From: Clostridia bacterium | GTDB lineage: Bacteria; Bacillota; Clostridia; Christensenellales; CAG-917 | NCBI GenBank assembly: GCA_900754695.1 | Contig: CAAEDU010000091.1 | Span: 1-12,141 of the forward strand | Direction of reading: 5' to 3' | Length of the DNA stretch: 12,141 nt | Shown: positions 1 to 6,311 of the stretch, one piece after another | How positions within the stretch are numbered: position 1 is the first letter of the stretch | Layout of the letters: each line of letters starts with the position of its first letter | The notes under the pieces: model-generated | Told to the model about the DNA's origin: nothing | What the model saw: only the letters and a program-made list of their open reading frames with translations | Databases searched by the model: none | Made by a program: the position numbers and the translations under genes

Positions 1-2
1 AG

Positions 3-191
3 CAGAAAACCCACAGCGGAGCAAAAAAGCGTTTCAGAAAGAGCGCGAACGGTCACTATAAGTGCGACCACAGCGGTCACGACCACATCCTGACCAAGAA
101 GACCACCAAGAGAAAGCGTTCGTTGAGACAGGACCAGTACATCGACAAGACCAAAGAGGCCGAACTCAAGAGATTGCTGCCCTATCAATAA
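3..191 (+). CDS. rpmI: 50S ribosomal protein L35 (5' end missing)
   Basis: This is a small, very basic protein of the large ribosomal subunit. The readable frame (from base 3, stop TAA at 189-191) gives KTHSGAKKRFRKSANGHYK, the typical L35 N-terminal block, followed by a Lys/Arg-rich middle with LTKKTTKRKR and the usual C-terminal end ELKRLLPYQ. About 62 codons are present. L35 is normally about 65 residues, so only the start codon and a few residues lie before the window. L20 follows 12 bases later, the conserved infC-rpmI-rplT order, so these two are certainly cotranscribed. In many Firmicutes this operon is controlled by an L20 leader upstream of infC, which lies outside this window. Identification is secure. 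Confidence 0.96.
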   Translation, partial: QKTHSGAKKRFRKSANGHYKCDHSGHDHILTKKTTKRKRSLRQDQYIDKTKEAELKRLLPYQ

Positions 192-203
192 GGAGATGAC
201 GAT

Positions 204-557
204 ATGAGGATCAAAAGAGCTGTAAGCGCTGTCAAGAAGCGCAGAAAGATAATGAAGCAAGCCAAGGGCTACTACGGCGGCAAGAGCCGTCTCTACCGTG
301 TTGCGAAACAGCAGGTCATGCGCAGCGGCTACTATGCCTACGTGGGCAGAAAGCAGAAGAAGCGTGATTTCAGAAAGCTGTGGATCGCGCGTATCAACGC
401 GGCGGCGCGCCTCAACGACCTGAGCTATTCCAAGTTCATGCACGGTCTCAAGCTCGCGGGCATCGACCTCAACCGCAAGGTCCTCGCGGACATCGCGGTC
501 AGCGACCCCAAAGCCTTCTCCGCTCTGTGCGATCAGGCGAAGGAGAAACTCGCGTAA
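204..557 (+). CDS. rplT: 50S ribosomal protein L20
   Basis: L20 binds 23S rRNA early in assembly of the large subunit; in bacteria with the L20 leader it also represses its own operon. The 117-residue product has the usual family length. It opens with MRIKRAVSAVKKRRKIMKQA, continues with the conserved GYYGGKSRLYRVAKQQVMRS block, and has RDFRKLWIARINAAARLN at about residues 55-72 and the YSKFMHGLKLAGIDLNRKVL block near 75-94. A strong Shine-Dalgarno (AAGGAG at 190-195) overlaps the L35 stop codon and fixes the ATG at 204. A hairpin terminator follows the stop codon, so this is the last gene of the ribosomal unit, apart from read-through into the methyltransferase. Confidence 0.98.
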   Translation: MRIKRAVSAVKKRRKIMKQAKGYYGGKSRLYRVAKQQVMRSGYYAYVGRKQKKRDFRKLWIARINAAARLNDLSYSKFMHGLKLAGIDLNRKVLADIAVSDPKAFSALCDQAKEKLA

Positions 558-563
558 CACACC

Positions 564-590
564 GAGAGGCGCTCCACGCGCCTCTTTTTC
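564..590 (+). terminator. Intrinsic terminator after rplT
   Basis: GAGGCGC (566-572) and GCGCCTC (578-584) form a perfect 7-pair stem, extendable by an A-U and a G-U pair, with a 5-base loop. It is followed by a run of five T (585-589). It lies 7 bases after the rplT stop codon and only 10 bases before the ATG of the methyltransferase, so it would uncouple ribosomal protein output from the downstream genes. Confidence 0.8.
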
Positions 591-599
591 AAAATTGCG

Positions 600-1358
600 A
601 TGGAGATCGTCACCTCGACGCAGAACAAGACCGTAAAGCTCTTCCGCTCCCTTTCCGAAAAGAAGTTCAGGGAAAGGGAAGGGCTCTTCCCGGCGGAGGG
701 CGGCAACATCCTCCGCGACATCCCCGCGTCCGCGGCGGTGCGCTTCGTGCTCGCCACCGAGGACAGAGCGGCGGAGGCGGAGGAGCGCTTCCCGGGCAAA
801 GTCACCGTGGTCTCCGACGAGGTGATGAAGAGCGTCTCCGGGACGGTCACTCCCTACGGTCTCGCGGCGGCGGTGGTCATCCCCGTGCACGGGTTCGCGC
901 TTCCCGCGGGCAACGCCATCCTTCTTGACGGCGTGTCCGACCCGGGCAACCTCGGCACCATCCTCCGCACGGCGGCAGCGACGGGCTTTAAGGAAGTCTA
1001 TCTCCTCGGCTGCACGGACGCCTACGCCCCCAAGGCGGTCAGGGCGAGCATGGGTGGCATCTTCCGCTGCGTCGTCCGCGAGGTGGATCACGAGCAGGCG
1101 GAAGCGCTCGTCACGGGCACGCGCTCTGCGGCGCTGGATATGGCAGGGGAGAGCATATTCGCATCTCCGCTCCCCGCGCCCTGTCTCTTTGTGGCGGGCA
1201 GCGAGGCGCACGGCGTGAGCGAGCGGCTCCTCGGCGCGGTGAAAGAGGTGCGTTCCCTTCCCATGACGGGCGGGATGGAGTCTCTCAACGTGGCGGTCGC
1301 GGCGGGCATCGCAATGTACAACGTCTTCACATCTTCACAACATACGGAGGTTTTATGA
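600..1358 (+). CDS. TrmH/SpoU-family RNA 2'-O-methyltransferase
   Basis: A SPOUT-class, SAM-dependent enzyme expected to methylate a ribose 2'-OH in rRNA or tRNA. The 252-residue product has all three family motifs. Motif 1 is DGVSDPGNLGTILRTAAATG at about residues 110-129, with the conserved Asn117 and the catalytic-type Arg123. Motif 2 is LFVAGSEAHGVS (196-207), and motif 3 is PMTGGMESLNVAVAAGIAMY (221-240). The N-terminal 95 residues match the substrate-binding domain (L30e-like) of RlmB/TsnR-type members. A SpoU methylase right after rplT is a common arrangement in Clostridia. No Shine-Dalgarno is visible before the ATG at 600, which comes 10 bases after a terminator T-run. The end overlaps yebC by 4 bases (ATGA). 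The exact RNA target cannot be read from the sequence. Confidence 0.93.
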   Translation: MEIVTSTQNKTVKLFRSLSEKKFREREGLFPAEGGNILRDIPASAAVRFVLATEDRAAEAEERFPGKVTVVSDEVMKSVSGTVTPYGLAAAVVIPVHGFALPAGNAILLDGVSDPGNLGTILRTAAATGFKEVYLLGCTDAYAPKAVRASMGGIFRCVVREVDHEQAEALVTGTRSAALDMAGESIFASPLPAPCLFVAGSEAHGVSERLLGAVKEVRSLPMTGGMESLNVAVAAGIAMYNVFTSSQHTEVL

Positions 1359-2101
1359 GCGGTCACAGCAAATGGCATAACATCCAACAGAAAAAGGGCA
1401 AATCCGACGCGGCGCGCGCGAACGTTTTCACCAAGATCGGGCGCGAGATCGCCGTCGCCGTCAAGCAGGGCGGTCCGGACCCCAACTCCAACAGCAAACT
1501 CCGCGACGCCATCGCGAAGGCGAAAGCCAACAATATGCCTAACGACAACATCTCCCGCAGCATCAAAAAGGCGAGCGGCGAGCTGGGCAGCATCAACTAC
1601 GAGGACATGACCTACGAGGGCTACGGTGTGGGCGGCACCGCCTTCATCGTCGAGGCGCTCACCGACAACAAGAACCGCACCGCGGGCGACGTCAGGCACC
1701 TCTTTGACAAATACGGCGGCTCCCTCGGCGCCACCGGCTGCGTGTCCTTCATGTTCAAACGCAAGGGCGTCATCGCGGTCGCCAAGTCCGACATCGCGGA
1801 GGACGACCTCATGATGTTCGCGCTTGACGCGGGCGCGGAGGACATCCTCTCCGACGACGAGGAAGTCTTTGAGGTCATCACCGCACCCGCCGACCTCGGC
1901 ACCGTGCGCGACGAGCTGGAAAAGAACGGCGTCAAACTTCTCTCCGCTGAGGTGGATATGATCCCGGAGAATACCGTCGAGCCCGACGAGGCGCAGCAGA
2001 CCACCCTCCTCAAGATGATCGACAAACTCGAGGAGCTGGACGACGTGCAGAACGTCTATCACAACGCCGTCATCACCATCGGCGACGATGAAGAGGAATA
2101 A
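1355..2101 (+). CDS. yebC: YebC/PmpR-family regulatory or translation factor
   Basis: The 248-residue product has the normal family length and begins with the hallmark MSGHSKWHNIQQKKGKSDAA. It continues with ANVFTKIGREIAVAVKQGGPDP and MPNDNISRSIKKASGE, then the EGYGVGGTAFIVEALTDNKN block at about residues 88-107. A strongly acidic C-terminal part ends GDDEEE. Family members have been described as DNA-binding transcription regulators (PmpR) and, for some homologues, as ribosome-associated factors that help translation of proline-rich stretches, so the role here stays open. GGAGG at 1346-1350 is a good Shine-Dalgarno. The start overlaps the methyltransferase stop codon (ATGA), implying coupled translation. 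Three bases separate its stop from proA. Confidence 0.95.
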   Translation: MSGHSKWHNIQQKKGKSDAARANVFTKIGREIAVAVKQGGPDPNSNSKLRDAIAKAKANNMPNDNISRSIKKASGELGSINYEDMTYEGYGVGGTAFIVEALTDNKNRTAGDVRHLFDKYGGSLGATGCVSFMFKRKGVIAVAKSDIAEDDLMMFALDAGAEDILSDDEEVFEVITAPADLGTVRDELEKNGVKLLSAEVDMIPENTVEPDEAQQTTLLKMIDKLEELDDVQNVYHNAVITIGDDEEE

Positions 2102-2104
2102 GAA

Positions 2105-3358
2105 ATGATCGACGTCCAAGACATCTGCAAAAGGGCGAAAGAGGCGTCCTACGACCTCGCGGCTCGCTCCGCGGAGGAGAAGAACGCCATGCTTCTCGCG
2201 ATAGCGCGCGCTCTCACGGAAGAGGGCAACCTCGCTTCCCTTGCGGCGGCAAACGCCGAGGATGTCGCGGCTGCGAAGGCGAACGGCAAGCCCGAGCCTT
2301 TCATCGACCGTCTCACCCTCACCGACAAACGCATCGCCACCATGATCGAAGGGCTGGAGCAGATCGCGGCGCTCCCCGATCCCGTGGGCGAAGTCGTCGA
2401 GGAGAGAGTGCTGAAAAACGGGCTTGACATCAAGCGCGTGCGCGCGCCCCTCGGCGTCATCGGCATAATCTACGAGGCGCGCCCCAACGTCACCGTGGAC
2501 GCGGCGGCTCTTTGCCTCAAATCCGGCAACTCCGTGGTGCTGCGCGGCGGCAAGGACGCGCTGAACTCCAACCGCGTGCTCTACAACATCATGCATGAGG
2601 CGGTGGAGCGTTCGGGCATGAGCGGCGACGTCATCGGTTTCATCGACGATCCCTCCCGCGACGCGAGCAGAGTGATGCTGGAGCAGGAGGGGCTCATCGA
2701 CGTCATCATCCCACGCGGCGGCGAGGGCTTGAAAAACTTCGTGCTGGAAAACGCGAAGATGCCCGTCATCGCGTCCGCCGGCGGCAACTGCCACACCTAT
2801 GTTGACAGGACGGCGGATCTTGAAAAGGCGATCCCCGTCATCGTCAACGCCAAGGTGCAGCGTCCCTCCACCTGCAATGCGCTGGAACACGTCATCGTGG
2901 ACCGCGCGATCGCGAAGGAATTCTTGCCTCGTCTCTATGCCGCGCTCCGCGAAAACGGCGTGGCCGTGCTGGGCACCGAAGAGGTTCGCGCCATCCTGCC
3001 CGAAGTCGCTCTTGCGACCGAACAGGACTTTTATACGGAGTTTTCGGCGCTTAAAATCACGTTTATGCTCGCCAGCGGGGTGGAAGAGGCGGTCGCGTTC
3101 ATCAACGCGCACAGCACCAATCACTCCGACGCCATCCTCTCCCGCGACCCAAAGGCGATAAGTTATTTCACCACGCGGGTGGACTCCGCGGCGGTCTATG
3201 TCAACACCTCGACGAGGTTCACGGACGGGTTCGAGTTCGGTCTCGGCGCGGAGATGGGCATCTCCACGCAGAAGCTGCACGCGAGAGGTCCGATAGCGTT
3301 GAAGGAGCTGACTTCCGTCAAGTACGTCATCACGGGAGACGGTCAGGTCAGGAAATGA
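2105..3358 (+). CDS. proA: Glutamate-5-semialdehyde dehydrogenase (gamma-glutamyl phosphate reductase)
   Basis: Second step of proline synthesis: NADPH-dependent reduction of gamma-glutamyl phosphate to glutamate semialdehyde in the cytoplasm. The 417-residue length is typical. Visible landmarks are VRAPLGVIGIIYEARPNVT (112-130), the SGNSVVLRGGKDA block (140-152), DVIIPRGGEGL (199-209) and the active-site segment VQRPSTCNALEHVIV, with the catalytic Cys at 257. Near the C-terminus are NTSTRFTDGFEFGLGAEMGI (367-386) and HARGPIALKELTS. ProB (glutamate 5-kinase) is the usual partner but is not in this window; instead proA sits behind yebC with a 3-base gap. A purine-rich stretch (GAAGAGGAATAAG, 2091-2103) is the likely ribosome site. 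A hairpin terminator begins 8 bases after its stop. Confidence 0.97.
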   Translation: MIDVQDICKRAKEASYDLAARSAEEKNAMLLAIARALTEEGNLASLAAANAEDVAAAKANGKPEPFIDRLTLTDKRIATMIEGLEQIAALPDPVGEVVEERVLKNGLDIKRVRAPLGVIGIIYEARPNVTVDAAALCLKSGNSVVLRGGKDALNSNRVLYNIMHEAVERSGMSGDVIGFIDDPSRDASRVMLEQEGLIDVIIPRGGEGLKNFVLENAKMPVIASAGGNCHTYVDRTADLEKAIPVIVNAKVQRPSTCNALEHVIVDRAIAKEFLPRLYAALRENGVAVLGTEEVRAILPEVALATEQDFYTEFSALKITFMLASGVEEAVAFINAHSTNHSDAILSRDPKAISYFTTRVDSAAVYVNTSTRFTDGFEFGLGAEMGISTQKLHARGPIALKELTSVKYVITGDGQVRK

Positions 3359-3365
3359 ACAGAGG

Positions 3366-3393
3366 GCGGGCGCAGACGCGCCCGCGGTTTTTT
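3366..3393 (+). terminator. Intrinsic terminator between proA and the cysteine desulfurase
   Basis: GCGGGCGC (3366-3373) pairs perfectly with GCGCCCGC (3378-3385) across an AGAC loop, followed by GG and six T (3388-3393). This is a textbook intrinsic terminator. The T-run ends exactly one base before the ATG at 3394, so the desulfurase start codon lies directly against it. If the alternative start at 3355 is used, the hairpin would lie inside the coding region. Confidence 0.75.
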
Positions 3394-4530
3394 ATGAAAA
3401 GGGTCTATCTCGACAACGCCGCCACCACACCTCTTTCGGAGAGCGCTCGGGCGGCAATGCAGCCTTTCGGGGCGGAGCGGTTCGGCAATGCGGACTCCCG
3501 CCACTCTTTCGGGCGCGACGCTGCGGCGGCGCTCGCTTCCGCGCGCTCGGACATTGCGGCATGCCTGGGGGCTGCTCCCGAGGAGATATATTTCACTTCC
3601 GGCGGGACGGAGGCGGACAACTGGGCTTTGAAGGGCGCGGCGTTTATGCACGGCAAGGGCAGGGTGATAGTCTCCGCCGTCGAGCATCCCGCGGTCTATG
3701 AGAGCGCGCGACAGCTTGAAAGGCTGGGCTTCGCCCTCACCGTCCTTCCCGTGGACGAGGAGGGTTTCGTGTGTCCTCAAAGCCTCGCCGACGCGATGGG
3801 GGACGACGTCTTTTTGGTCAGCGTCATGACCGCAGGCAACGAGACGGGCAGCGTCCAGCCCGTCCGCGAACTTGCAGCCATCGCGCACTCGCACGGCGCG
3901 CTCTTCCACACCGACGCGGTGCAGGCGGCAGGGGCATTGCCGTTGAATGTCCGCGAGCTCGGGTGCGATATGCTCTCACTTTCCGCGCACAAGTTCGGCG
4001 GTCCCAAGGGCTTCGGCGCGCTGTATGTCAAAAACGGGGTGCGCCTTGAAGCGTTGCACTCCGGCGGCGAGCAGGAGAGAGGGGAAAGGGGCGGCACTTC
4101 CGATGTCGCGGGGGCGTGCGGCACGGCGGCTGCGCTTTCCGCCGCAGTCCGCGATATGGTTGCCGTGAGCGCTCGCGTGCGCGCCCTTAAAGACGCTTTC
4201 GCAAAGCGCGTGCTGAAGGACATCGACGGCGCGGTGCTCCACGGCACTCTCGATGAGGGGCGTTCCCTTCCCGGCATAGTCAACCTCGGTTTCGAGGGCG
4301 TGACGGGGGAGGAGCTTCTCTTTTCTCTTGACCTTGCGGGCATCGCCGCGTCCAACGGCAGCGCGTGCTCCGCAGGCTCGACGGAACCGAGCAGGACTCT
4401 TCTCGCGATGGGGCTCACTCCCGCGGAGGCAAAAGGCGCGGTGCGTTTCTCATTCGGGCGGGGCAACACCCCGGAGGACGCGGAAGCCGCATTCGCCGCG
4501 TTGAAGAGCATAACGGAACGCCTGCGCTGA
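3394..4530 (+). CDS. Cysteine desulfurase, NifS/IscS family
   Basis: A PLP enzyme that takes sulfur from cysteine as an enzyme-bound persulfide for Fe-S clusters, thiolated tRNA or cofactors. From ATG 3394 the product is 378 residues, as expected. It starts MKRVYLDNAATTPL, the canonical N-terminus. It has YFTSGGTEADNWALKG (66-81), the cofactor-stacking His in EHPAV (98), HTDAVQAAG (172-180), the PLP lysine in SAHKFGGPKG (Lys200), and the active-site Cys325 in the mobile loop SNGSACSAGS. An in-frame ATG at 3355 overlaps the proA stop, but its 13 extra residues are read through a terminator hairpin and match nothing in the family, so I prefer 3394 although no Shine-Dalgarno precedes it. No scaffold (iscU/nifU) or thiI follows, so its partner pathway cannot be inferred. 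Confidence 0.93.
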   Translation: MKRVYLDNAATTPLSESARAAMQPFGAERFGNADSRHSFGRDAAAALASARSDIAACLGAAPEEIYFTSGGTEADNWALKGAAFMHGKGRVIVSAVEHPAVYESARQLERLGFALTVLPVDEEGFVCPQSLADAMGDDVFLVSVMTAGNETGSVQPVRELAAIAHSHGALFHTDAVQAAGALPLNVRELGCDMLSLSAHKFGGPKGFGALYVKNGVRLEALHSGGEQERGERGGTSDVAGACGTAAALSAAVRDMVAVSARVRALKDAFAKRVLKDIDGAVLHGTLDEGRSLPGIVNLGFEGVTGEELLFSLDLAGIAASNGSACSAGSTEPSRTLLAMGLTPAEAKGAVRFSFGRGNTPEDAEAAFAALKSITERLR

Positions 4531-4557
4531 GGAGCGTGAGCCAAAGGAGCGGAACAT

Positions 4558-4569
4558 CCGATATATCGG
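4558..4569. repeat. 12-base perfect palindrome after the desulfurase gene
   Basis: CCGATATATCGG is its own reverse complement. It lies 28 bases past the desulfurase stop codon in the otherwise unremarkable 80 bases before the terminator. It could be a protein-binding site or chance; nothing else supports a role. Confidence 0.3.
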
Positions 4570-4610
4570 TTTATGCCGCAAAACATCAAATCACTAAATT
4601 GACACGAAGA

Positions 4611-4635
4611 AGACGGAGCGTGTGCTCCGTCTTTT
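4611..4635. terminator. Terminator shared by converging genes
   Basis: AGACGGAGC (4611-4619) pairs with GCTCCGTCT (4624-4632) across a GTGT loop, with four T (4632-4635) on the plus strand. It closes the plus-strand proA/desulfurase side. On the minus strand the same stem lies 3 bases past the stop codon of the 44-residue gene and is followed by TCTTCTTCG, a weaker U-tract. A two-way terminator is the simplest reading. Confidence 0.72.
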
Positions 4636-4769
4636 CAGTCCAGCACTTCTTCCAGCTTGTGGAGCAGTGCCTTCTTGGTCTTTTTGACCAGGTTCTGGTT
4701 GCTTGCCGAGTATATCGCGGTCGCGGTCACGACGCCGAGTACGGCTCCTATCCACATAGAGTTTTTCAT
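4635..4769 (-). CDS. Small single-helix membrane peptide (44 aa), unknown function
   Basis: A short minus-strand gene. ATG at 4769-4767 follows a strong Shine-Dalgarno (GGGAGG, rightward of the ATG at 4775-4780 in window coordinates). The product begins MKNSMWIGAVLGVVTATAIY, a single hydrophobic helix at about residues 5-20. A basic segment follows (LVKKTKKALLHK), then an acidic amphipathic end, LEEVLD. The stop TGA (4637-4635) is followed directly by a hairpin terminator. A good ribosome site, gene-like composition and a terminator make this a real gene rather than chance. The layout, one helix then a charged amphipathic tail, recalls small YtxH-like envelope peptides of Firmicutes, but I do not recognise a family. 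It lies downstream of the serine protease on the same strand, separated by about 240 non-coding bases. Confidence 0.7.
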   Translation of the reverse strand: MKNSMWIGAVLGVVTATAIYSASNQNLVKKTKKALLHKLEEVLD

Positions 4770-4799
4770 GATGACCTCCCGCTTACAGTTTGCGCAAAG

Positions 4800-4828
4800 A
4801 GCGGCGGGATATGCGCCCGTCCGCCGCT
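4800..4828. repeat. GC-rich hairpin upstream of the small membrane peptide gene
   Basis: AGCGGCGG (4800-4807) and CCGCCGCT (4821-4828) form a perfect 8-pair stem with a 13-base loop. On the minus strand it is followed by only three T (TCTTTGCG) and lies about 30 bases before the small gene's ATG. It may be a terminator for transcription from the protease side or a leader hairpin. The rest of the 4770-5008 gap contains no ATG-started minus-strand ORF of note. Confidence 0.4.
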
Positions 4829-4901
4829 TTCACCCGCTCGTCTTTCGCGGCGCTCCGCAATGTCCTTTGCGCCCGTTCGGGAGAGGAGGGGAGAGAGCCC
4901 G

Positions 4902-4947
4902 CTCTTTCGGAGAGAAAGAGAACGCCGGAGCGTACTGCCTCGGCGTT
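4902..4947 (-). terminator. Probable terminator region downstream of the serine protease
   Basis: Two consecutive stems lie here. AACGCCG (4921-4927) pairs with CGGCGTT (4941-4947), and CTCTTTC (4902-4908) pairs with GAAAGAG (4914-4920). Read on the minus strand, the first stem is followed by CTCTTTCTCTCC, a pyrimidine-rich tail, about 60 bases beyond the protease stop codon. The T-tract is interrupted, so efficiency is uncertain. Confidence 0.45.
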
Positions 4948-4974
4948 TCGGGTATATATCCGTCTTTTCTGTCG

Positions 4975-5025
4975 GACGGTGACGGGGGAGCCCCGCGGGG
5001 TGCCTCGGTCAGACGGTGACGGGGG
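4975..5025. repeat. Direct repeat GACGGTGACGGGGG spanning the protease C-terminal codons
   Basis: The 14-mer GACGGTGACGGGGG occurs at 4975-4988 and again at 5012-5025, 37 bases apart start to start. The right copy encodes the last residues (PVTV and stop) of the protease on the minus strand; the left copy is outside the gene. A GC-rich palindrome CCCCGCGGGG (4991-5000) lies between them. It may reflect a small tandem duplication at the gene end. Confidence 0.5.
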
Positions 5026-6145
5026 TGAGTCCCGCGTCCGCCAGGAAGTCGATGAGGGTCATCGAGGTCACGGCATAGCCGATGTTTTCGATGTTTTCGT
5101 AAGTGATCTTAGACTCTACAATGCCCACCACCTCGTTCTTGTTGTTGACCATGGGACCGCCGGAGTTGCCGCCGTTGATGGCGCCGTCCGTCTGATAGAA
5201 GGTGCCCGCGCCCCAGTCGGAGAGCTCGTGTGCGGTGGCGGAGATGATGCCGGAGGAAAGGCTGAGCCGCGCGTCGACGCTCGGCGTGCCGCCTGCGGAA
5301 GGATAGCCCACGATGGCGATATTGTCGCCGTAGTCCGCCCCTTCCGTCGCGATGTTGAGGGAGGGATACTCCTCCTCGTCAGGCTCTTCGCCCACAAATT
5401 TGAGTACTGCAAGGTCGGGGCGGGTGGTATAGCTGCTGTCTACGATGGTTTTGTTGTCGTCGGCGACTTCGCGATAAGAGCCGACGGAAACCACTTCAAG
5501 TTCAAAGTCCCCGGACGCGCCGTTCATAAGAGAGCAGGTGATCTCGTCACACACCTCGAATTTGTACGATGTAGTGATCGTGCCGCCGCCCCAGATCCCT
5601 CCGCCTATGGTGTTGGTCTCGCGCACGGTCTTCAACACGACATGAGCGTTGGTGACGACATATCTTGCGGTTTCGCCTTTCGTGTTTGTTGCGGTGATGA
5701 GGAAGCCGGAGCCGTATGATGCCGTCCTTTCTTCCTTGTCGACGGCGATGACTTGAACGGTGGAGAAAACGGTCTTGGTGCCCGCTACGACGGCGGCGGA
5801 GGTGGTCAGCTCCTTGATGACGTTGTCTTCTATCTGCGCGATGACGTCGGCGGGGATGTCCCTGTCCGCAAGATATTCGTTTATCGCGTTGATATATTCC
5901 TCGCGCACCGCGTCCACCATGCTGTCGGCGTAATCCTGCGAGACCTGGGTCTTCATGCTGGCGAGCACCACGACATTCGCCACGATGGCAATGCACATGA
6001 TGAGCGCGATGACGACGAAGAGCACCGTGATCACCGTAAACTTTTTGCCGCTCTTGTTGTCCTTGGGGTCTACGGGATCGGGAGTGTGATAGACGGGGGT
6101 GCGCCCCTGGTCGTTGAAGTTGAAGAAGTTGTCGTAGTTTTCCAT
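5009..6145 (-). CDS. Membrane-anchored trypsin-like (HtrA-type) serine protease without PDZ domain
   Basis: The 378-residue product has a short acidic cytoplasmic N-terminus and one membrane helix at about residues 36-62 (TVITVLFVVIALIMCIAIVA). A linker follows (63-120), then an S1-type protease domain facing outside. The catalytic triad is visible: His168 in VVTNAHVV, Asp244 in RPDLAVLKF and Ser328 in GGNSGGPMV. IISATAHELS (300-309) and YQTDGAINGG (317-326) are typical of HtrA/DegP-like enzymes. The chain ends at VTV about 50 residues after the Ser, so the PDZ domain found in DegP/HtrA is absent. An insertion with GGGIWGGGTITT (181-192) and two Cys (199, 204) lies between His and Asp. GGAG lies about 8 bases before the ATG. 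The likely role is surface protein quality control or regulated processing; the substrate is unknown. Confidence 0.87.
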   Translation of the reverse strand: MENYDNFFNFNDQGRTPVYHTPDPVDPKDNKSGKKFTVITVLFVVIALIMCIAIVANVVVLASMKTQVSQDYADSMVDAVREEYINAINEYLADRDIPADVIAQIEDNVIKELTTSAAVVAGTKTVFSTVQVIAVDKEERTASYGSGFLITATNTKGETARYVVTNAHVVLKTVRETNTIGGGIWGGGTITTSYKFEVCDEITCSLMNGASGDFELEVVSVGSYREVADDNKTIVDSSYTTRPDLAVLKFVGEEPDEEEYPSLNIATEGADYGDNIAIVGYPSAGGTPSVDARLSLSSGIISATAHELSDWGAGTFYQTDGAINGGNSGGPMVNNKNEVVGIVESKITYENIENIGYAVTSMTLIDFLADAGLTPVTV

Positions 6146-6201
6146 TATCCGCTCCGACCGGTTTTGATATTCACATGATATTTTAATTAAGTTAAAGCCG
6201 C

Positions 6202-6241
6202 GTTAAAACATTTTAACTTCTTTTTCTGCTTTTTTTAAGCA
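6202..6241. promoter_or_regulatory. AT-rich leader with inverted repeats in the divergent gap
   Basis: The 159-base gap between the protease and the endonuclease (6146-6304) is markedly AT-rich against a GC-rich background. GTTAAAA (6202-6208) and TTTTAAC (6211-6217) form a compact inverted repeat. TGCTT (6227-6231) and AAGCA (6237-6241) form a second. A further GTTAAAG lies at 6191-6197. These could be operator half-sites or leader hairpins of the protease mRNA. Confidence 0.4.
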
Positions 6242-6279
6242 CAAAATCCGTCGGATGAGATGATTTTGCCCGGGCGCTG

Positions 6280-6288
6280 TGCTATTAT
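6280..6288 (+). promoter_or_regulatory. Possible extended -10 element for the endonuclease gene
   Basis: TGCTATTAT reads as TGn plus a -10-like TATTAT on the plus strand, with no matching -35. The start would fall near 6295, giving a leader of only about 10 bases that clips the Shine-Dalgarno (AAAAAGG, 6292-6298). It overlaps the minus-strand TATAAT, so the two promoters would compete. Weak call. Confidence 0.3.
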
Positions 6289-6311
6289 AGTAAAAAGGTA
6301 TTTTATGGCAA
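6284..6311 (-). promoter_or_regulatory. Sigma-A-type promoter for the serine protease
   Basis: Read on the minus strand, TTGCCA (6311-6306) is followed after 16 bases by a perfect TATAAT (6289-6284). Transcription would start near 6277 and give a leader of about 130 bases before the protease ATG. The -35 box overlaps the start codon of the divergent endonuclease gene. The fit is good (5 of 6 and 6 of 6), but the assignment is by sequence only. Confidence 0.55.

Noticed and set aside
1088..3280. 730-codon open frame on the minus strand, antisense to the methyltransferase, yebC and proA.
   Set aside because: It is opposite three clear genes with family-typical proteins. Its composition (His, Val, Asp, Arg, Gly rich) is what GC-rich codon use produces on the opposite strand. 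No family motif is visible.
4790..5719. 309-codon plus-strand frame across the protease gene end.
   Set aside because: Antisense of the serine protease, whose catalytic triad is certain; low-complexity Val/Asp/Gly/Arg composition.
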